In this document: piece after piece, positions 58,346 through 64,000 of the stretch
How positions within the stretch are numbered: the first letter of the stretch is position 1
How the letters are laid out: every line of letters starts with the position of its first letter
From: Apiospora phragmitis
Lineage: Eukaryota > Ascomycota > Sordariomycetes > Amphisphaeriales > Apiosporaceae
Assembly: GCA_038363925.1 (NCBI GenBank)
Contig: JAQQWL010000006.1
Span: 4,754,501-4,818,500 of the forward strand
DNA length: 64,000 nucleotides
Direction of reading: 5' to 3'
The notes under the pieces: model-generated
What the model was told of the DNA's origin: nothing
Databases searched by the model: none
The model's input: only the letters and a program-made list of their open reading frames with translations
Made by a program: the position numbers and the translations under genes

Positions 58346-61248
58346 TCATTTCTGGGGATAGAGCACCACACCCTCGTACCCCCTACCAGCAATGTTCTCG
58401 AGGGTGTGCTTGAAGTGCTTTTTGCTGCTCTCCACGCTAGCCGACTCCTGCTGGTTCGTACCCAGGTTCGAGTGAATGAGCTCGATAAGACCATTCAGAT
58501 ACTTCGTCGTGACCTGAGATTAGTTCATCGCATTAGTTACTGGGGCATCGCTTTGTAAACCGGGGAATAATCGTCTACTTACCGACTCGTTCTGCTGATC
58601 GAAATAGTACACATAGCGATCAAGGATCTCCACAAAGAGCTCAATCGACGTCGCTTGCTCCATGCAGCTGTCGGCCACACGGAGTGCGCGCTGTAAGCAC
58701 TCGAGCACTCGCTTGCCGTCGCGGTAGAGTCCCTCTTCCGACTCGTCGGTCGCCTGGATGGGCGTGGCCCACCACAAGTGACTCGCCAGGTAGACGGCGC
58801 GGCACTGGTCCGGCTTCCGCAGGAGCTTGCTACCGTGCAGGGCGCATTTCGTGATCAAGGTGTCGTAGTTCTCCTTGCCGAAGTTCCTCGTCTGGTGAAG
58901 AGCGCTGGCAATAACACACACGGCTTGGAACTGTGCTTTCGAGTCGCTGATGGCCTCCTCGTATACTGTGAAAGCCTGCGCGAAGAACTCGTACGACACC
59001 TCCTCGAAGCCATTCATGTCCGCTGTCTGACCACATGCGGAGAATAGACGCAACGCGAGTTCGGCAGCCCCGGCTCCGTTTACCCTTGCGTAGATGCTCG
59101 AGATGGCAGAGTGCATGAACTTGTATAGCGCAGACGACTGAGTCTCCCAATTATCATCATAATGCTCGCGCGCCTTGAAGCGACGTGCTAGCTTCATGCC
59201 CGCAGTGATCAGCGGTGGCGTAGTTGTTCGGATGCGCTCGTTGCCCTCGCCATACACTTTTCGGGTCATCTGGAGCAGCTTGAACTGAGTGTCGTTATTC
59301 TCGCTGTCTAACAGATGGACGATCCTTGCTAGCCAACCCTGTTCCTCCATCGTGTCATCTGTCTCTACCGCGCGGCGTTGAGGGCCTCCAGGGTAACCAG
59401 CTGGGGGCTGAGAGCCTTCTTTGATCAAGACCTTCAGTACTTCCAACACGTTTTCAAGCTGGTCTGTCGTAGTAATTTTGGTATGGTTGCGGAGAAGGCT
59501 CTGTGCGACTTCGCCCGCCACGGCCCTTCTTGTGGGATATGTCTGCGACTGAAGAAGAGGAACATATGTTGGTAAGGATAGCGCAGTAAACATAGAAACA
59601 TATCGCTTAAGCGGCGCCTGCAGAAGTGCTAGAAGGCTGGCTTGCGCTGGTGGCGAGTGCAGATCGGCGCTGTTGGCATGCTCCCGCACCTTGTGATTGG
59701 CGTACTCCAGCACTTGATCAACATAGTCGAGCCGGTCGGGGTAGATGTTGAGTGCCAGGTTGGTGAGCGATACCAGTAGGGCGATGGTGTCTTGTATCGG
59801 GAGATGATGAGCCGTGACGAGGTTGTTGACTTGATCAAAGAAAATCTCGTAGAGCTTGACATTCTGTGGTATGCCGCGCTCCTTTTTGGGCGCTGCCTCG
59901 TCTTTGTCCCCTTCGCCATCAACATCAACATCAACAGCTGTCGCCTCGGTTTCCGCGATTGATGGTGCCGTTTCTGTTTCCGACTCGGCAGGCTTGTCTT
60001 CCGTTTGTTCGGCAGAATCGCCGTTTGTTCGCTCCTCCCCATTCGTCCCTGGCGCCGTGGCCTCGGATGACGTTTCTGGTTTTGATTCCTGTTCTTCCTT
60101 GGCGAGCCTGACCTTCTCCAGCAGTTTCGAGAGCGCCTCCTCCTCCATCTTGCCCTTGTCCTCGTTTACTTCAGCTTGCGACTCCCGTTCTGCGTACGCA
60201 GACAGGCGGTCCATCAAGCCAATCACAATCGCCTTGACATTGACATGGGGGTTCAGCCGCGACACCGCACCCAGGAACTGGTCCAGGGTGTGAAGGTGGA
60301 ATTCGTCCGGGAAGACCTGCGTAATGATCTCCAGCAGGTATTCCTGCGCCAGCACGTCGCGACACTGGACGACCTGCTCCAGCAGCGGACCCAAGATACC
60401 ATTGCTGTACGTCTCCAGATCCACCAATTGACTCAAACGCACTATGTTGCTGCCAACAAGGAGTTGCAGTTCCTTGCGCTCTTTGGTGCGCTGTTCGCGT
60501 TCCTGGAATGACCCTGGTGTTGCAGTCGCACCCATAGCTTGTTCATTTCGACGAAGTTGGTGAGGATGAAGTTGATGGAATCTTGGAGGTTGCCTTCGGG
60601 GCCATCTCCTTCGCCGGTCGGGAGGAAGTCTCGGGCCTGGCCCGAGAGGAAGTAGCGGAGGAAGAGGCCACGGATGGGGTGTTGTACGCCACGACTCATA
60701 TCCATCATGTCCTTCATCAACTCTTTGACCGGGGCCTCGGGGATGGCCATGTAGGCGGTCCCTACCGTCATCATGAGGTACAGCCGGGGAACAATATTAC
60801 CCGCATATTGGACGAGCTCATACAGATCGGCGAGGTGGTTGTGTGGGTGGTTCTCCTTGAGATGGACCGAGAGGTAGCGGAGGGCGTCGAAGACGGCCAT
60901 GTACAGCTCGTAGTATTGTTTGGGACCCAGACTGCTCGTTCTGAGTTCGCTGACGAGGGTCGAACTACATCACGGATCGAAAGTCAGCCAAGATAAGGAG
61001 GGCTCTGGTGGTGGTTCGGAGGCCCGGATTGATTCCGGGCAGCCACCACCAGACCAGAGCATTGTGACGTGCTATTGCACGAGGGTAGATAGGTAGTAGA
61101 TAGCTGCATACCAGCACTTCAGAGCATCCATAAGCTTGGAAGGGGTGTCGAGACATTTGCGCATCAGCACTGTCTGTTGGCGCACGGCGATGAGGGCATC
61201 TTCGAGCAGTCGCGCCTGGTCCTCTGGCGGCGCGGGCGTGGTCGTCAT
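58346..61248 (-). CDS. vps35: Retromer cargo-recognition subunit VPS35, three exons, one frameshift
   Basis: VPS35 is the alpha-solenoid core of retromer, which returns receptors from endosomes to the Golgi. Exon 1 is 61248-61112 ([20 protein letters not shown]). Exon 2 is 60964-58583. Exon 3 is 58513-58346 ([17 protein letters not shown]). Introns are 147 and 69 bp with GTATGC/GTAAGT donors and TAG/CAG acceptors. Diagnostic stretches are [60 protein letters not shown] and [11 protein letters not shown]. Near 60,500-60,508 the frame moves by -1 between QHQGHS and [15 protein letters not shown]; one added base gives 896 codons (895 aa), normal for fungi. An acidic low-complexity linker ([19 protein letters not shown]) lies mid-protein. 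A break in such a conserved gene argues for an assembly indel. Confidence 0.93.
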
Positions 61249-62107
61249 GACGATTACGAGGGCTGGGCAGCGGGTAGGTAACGACGGCGATCGACTTCCT
61301 GGGCGAGATGCTGGATCCGACCATGCATTGGAGAAGGTGGAATTGGTTTTGTGTTATTACAGCTTGGATTGATTGTGTAAAGCAAATAGGTTGAGGCGTG
61401 CGATGCGCTGCTGGGGTTCCAATTGAAGGAAATCCGGGTGCCTTGAATGCAGGTCTCACTGGGGTGATACTGAACAGTGCCGCCTCTTTGGGGGACTTGC
61501 TTGAGGCTTGGGAGCTTCGTCAACCTGCCCCCAATCCCTGCTCCGGGTTAGATAGCAGGGGGATTGGGCAGTCAGCATAAGCCACAGCTCATTACATCAG
61601 CGTGCACGTGCACGGTTCTTCTGTTCTTCAGTGCACTCACTGCACATCCGCTCCACCACAAGTCCTCAGCAGGGCCGCTAGGTTACCGTTATCCGTCTCG
61701 TTGGTTGTCATCAAGTCAATGTCAATTAGTGACGCAGAGCATACATAACCTGCTGTTCTGGCGATGGAAAGATGATTTTATTCAATGATTAATTATATGT
61801 AAAATAGATTTAATAGTTAAGTATTTATGTGCTGTTGTTCCCATTATGTAGTCGGATAGTAGCTAAGGTTAATCCAACGCATTCTAATAATAAGCCCTGC
61901 TTGTTGCTGATGAGGGGGGCATGTAAATGTAAAAAGCATCCAACTACCAGTAAATGCCCTGCTGTTTTTTTCTCCTCAACGGGGAGAGAGACGACAAAGG
62001 AAAAAGCATAAGAAACCAAATTGCCCAGGGGTATACTTGCTCAACGCCAAAGTAAATGCATGCATCCATCACCATATCCAACGTATCGTGTCCACGTACC
62101 TCTTCCT
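61249..62107. other. Intergenic between two minus-strand genes
   Basis: This holds the VPS35 promoter and the P4-ATPase 3' flank. AT content rises between about 61,760 and 62,000. No gene was recognised. Confidence 0.5.
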
Positions 62108-64000
62108 TCATGCAGCCCGGTTAGTGTTCAACCTCTCCAACACAACCCCTTCCTCTTCTAGTATGCCGTCACTCTGCAACACAGCGACCTTATCCCCCTC
62201 CTCTTCCTCTTCATTCGTCTCCTCACCCCGCTCCTCCCTCAAGATCCGCCGCAGCCGGTCCCGAATAGCCGGGTCCTGCTCGAGCTCCTGCCACATCTCG
62301 AGGTGGAACTCCTCGAGGTTCTTGTCCGTCTCCGACCGCTTCCACGGCGGCCACCGCCACAGCCGGGCCAACATCATGTTGCGCTTGACTGCCCGGTAGA
62401 CCAGCTCCACCGTCATCAGCAGCGCCACCACCACGATCAGCGTCAGCCACCAGATGCCGTCGCCCCCGAATGTGTTCGTAAATCCGCCCCGCACCGCGTA
62501 CGGGCTCACGCCCGGGTTGTAGATGCCGCCCAGGAGGGCGCACCAGACCCACCATCCGATGGAGGTAATGGCGAAGCCGCCGAGGATAACCTTGGTTTTC
62601 GAATGGGTCTCCAGAATGCTGAAAGAGAGGAAGTGTTAGAGTTTAGTAGAACAAGGACAGGTGAGTAGGAAAACTTACAAGAGCTTGTAATTGATCCAAA
62701 TCACATTCGCCGTAAACGCCAAATTCCCAAGCGCAAACAAGTTCTCATCATCCACCATCCCCAGCACCCCGCCATACCCAGCCCAGCAAGCGAACCAGAC
62801 CCCCACGCCCTCGCACGCCGCCGCGACCATCCAGCCGAGGTACCTGCGCACATTGAGCCCCGTATTGCGCTGCCCGTACACATACAGCTCCGGCACCGCG
62901 AGCAGCGTCCGCGCGTCGAGGTCCTGGTCGAACATGGCCGGCAAAATCACCGCCAGACTGGTAAACAAGATATTAAACACCGTCAGGCTCGCCATCTCGT
63001 ACAGCGACGTGCCCGTGTACCCGTTGTAGCGCTGGTACAGCGCCGTCGGCAAATAGAAATACATCTCCTTCCAGAACGTCGCCAGGATGAACTTGGCCGT
63101 GCGCACGTAGTTCCAGCGCCCGTGCACGAGCAGCAGCCGCTGCAGGAAGCGGAACTGCGCGATGGCGTAGTCGGCGACGCGCGCCGCTTGGAGGCCCTCC
63201 TTGCCCGAGATGCCGACGCCGACGTGGGCCGCCGAGATCATCGCCAGGTCGTTCGCGCCGTCGCCGATGGCGAGCGTGAGCGCGCCGGGGACGCGGTGGC
63301 GGATGGCCTTGACAATGTCCGCTTTCTGCGCCGGCGATGCGCGACAGCAGATGACGGAGTCGATCGTGGGGATGAGTGTGTAGAACAGGTTCCTCAGAAT
63401 AGGAGCTTGCTCAACGACGCCAAGGGTATGGCCGTCAATGACCACGACACTGTGAATGCATCCAGTACGGATATCCTCCGCGATACCAATCATCTGTGCT
63501 TCGAGGCCGCCCTTGGTCGAATCCAGGATGAAGATGTCAGACCCCGGGCGACAGATGCGAGCCGAGTGGGCAATGTTGATCGCCGTCTCGCGCTTGTCGC
63601 CCGTGAGCATCCAGATTTTGATGTTGGCCCGGCGAAGCTTCTCGATGGTTTCCGGCACGCCGACTTGCAGCTTGTCTTCAATGGCCGTGGCGCCGACCAG
63701 GTCCAAAGACTGCTCGACCATCTCGCCCGCTTCTTCAATCAGCTCTTGTCGGTTCACCAGACTCGTCGTGGCATCGTTGTATACTTTGCGCCATGCGCGG
63801 TATTCGAGGGGCGGTATGAACTTGCGAGCAAACAGGAGGGTGCGGAGACCCTCCGAGGCAAAGTCGTCCAAGTGCTTGAAGCAGCGCGTGAATACGGCTG
63901 AATCGTCATTGATCAAGGGGTCGTTGAGAAAATCAAATCTATCGTCCTCCATAGGCGATGGCATCGCACCATGCACCGACAATGTCTTGGAAATGTCAAA
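62108..64000 (-). CDS. P4-type phospholipid-translocating ATPase (flippase), C-terminal half; 5' end beyond the window
   Basis: It flips aminophospholipids to the cytosolic leaflet of Golgi, endosome or plasma membranes. The frame is open to base 64,000; exons are 64000-62679 and 62618-62108 with a 60-bp intron (62678-62619, GTAAGT..TCAG). P-domain motifs are IKIWMLTGDKRETAINIAHSAR and GDGANDLAMISAAHVGVGISG. The C-terminal membrane region includes GRWNYVRTAKFILATFWKEMYFYLP, SLYEMASLTVFNILFTSL and ELYVYGQRN, then WINYKLFILETHSKTKVIL across the splice. The phosphorylated DKTGT aspartate lies outside the window. The tail is charged and Glu-rich. The FASEGLRTLLFARK segment and ELYVYG loop suggest a Dnf3-like member, but Dnf1/2 or Drs2 types cannot be excluded. 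No frameshift. Confidence 0.9.

Noticed and set aside
63122..63901. 259-codon plus-strand frame
   Set aside because: Antisense of the P4-ATPase P and N domains.

Overview
The window is nuclear DNA of a filamentous ascomycete (Pezizomycotina). The evidence is genes with short GT..AG introns (about 50-150 bp) and CTAAC/CTGAT branch sites, fungus-specific families (PTH11-like rhodopsin-fold protein, AATase-type acyltransferase, siderophore-synthetase-like NRPS), and sharp switches between GC-rich genic DNA and very AT-rich, repeat-induced-point-mutation (RIP)-like DNA. The class cannot be fixed by reading alone.

Layout. 1-19.0 kb is an accessory region that looks like a secondary-metabolite locus: a pyrroline-5-carboxylate-reductase-like enzyme (-), a DHA2-type MFS exporter (-), a monomodular A-T-C-T-C NRPS (+), an uncharacterised multi-membrane-span protein (+), an AATase-type acyltransferase (+) and two small minus-strand genes. 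19.5-22.0 kb holds two adjacent DNA transposons: a 484-bp hAT-type MITE with 8-bp target duplications, and a 1,919-bp RIP-decayed Fot1/pogo element with TA target duplications. 24.5-40.5 kb carries an F-box-like protein, a glutamate-carboxypeptidase-II/transferrin-receptor-like M28 peptidase, a tail-anchored coiled-coil protein with a poly-Gly tract, a rhodopsin-like membrane protein and an O-methyltransferase. 41.4-57.1 kb is a 15.7-kb AT-rich graveyard of transposons. It contains a 494-bp miniature LTR element (TRIM) with matching 5-bp target duplications, a second complete Fot1/pogo element, a Ty3/gypsy reverse-transcriptase relic and further pogo relics in direct and inverted copies. 58.3-64.0 kb returns to housekeeping genes: retromer subunit VPS35 and the C-terminal half of a P4-ATPase phospholipid flippase.

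A cross-cutting observation is that at least ten single-base frameshifts interrupt otherwise full-length genes, including the conserved VPS35. Most are one-base deletions and several sit in short homopolymers. In each spliced model, correcting one base per break gives a CDS length divisible by three. This looks more like residual assembly indels than mass pseudogenisation, and gene models here should be read with that in mind.

How the genes may work together (inference): the NRPS would load one amino acid and use two condensation domains, as in extracellular siderophore synthetases. The P5CR-like enzyme could act on ornithine/proline-derived chemistry, the acyltransferase could decorate the product and the MFS protein could export it. 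Expression or metabolite data would be needed to call this a real cluster.
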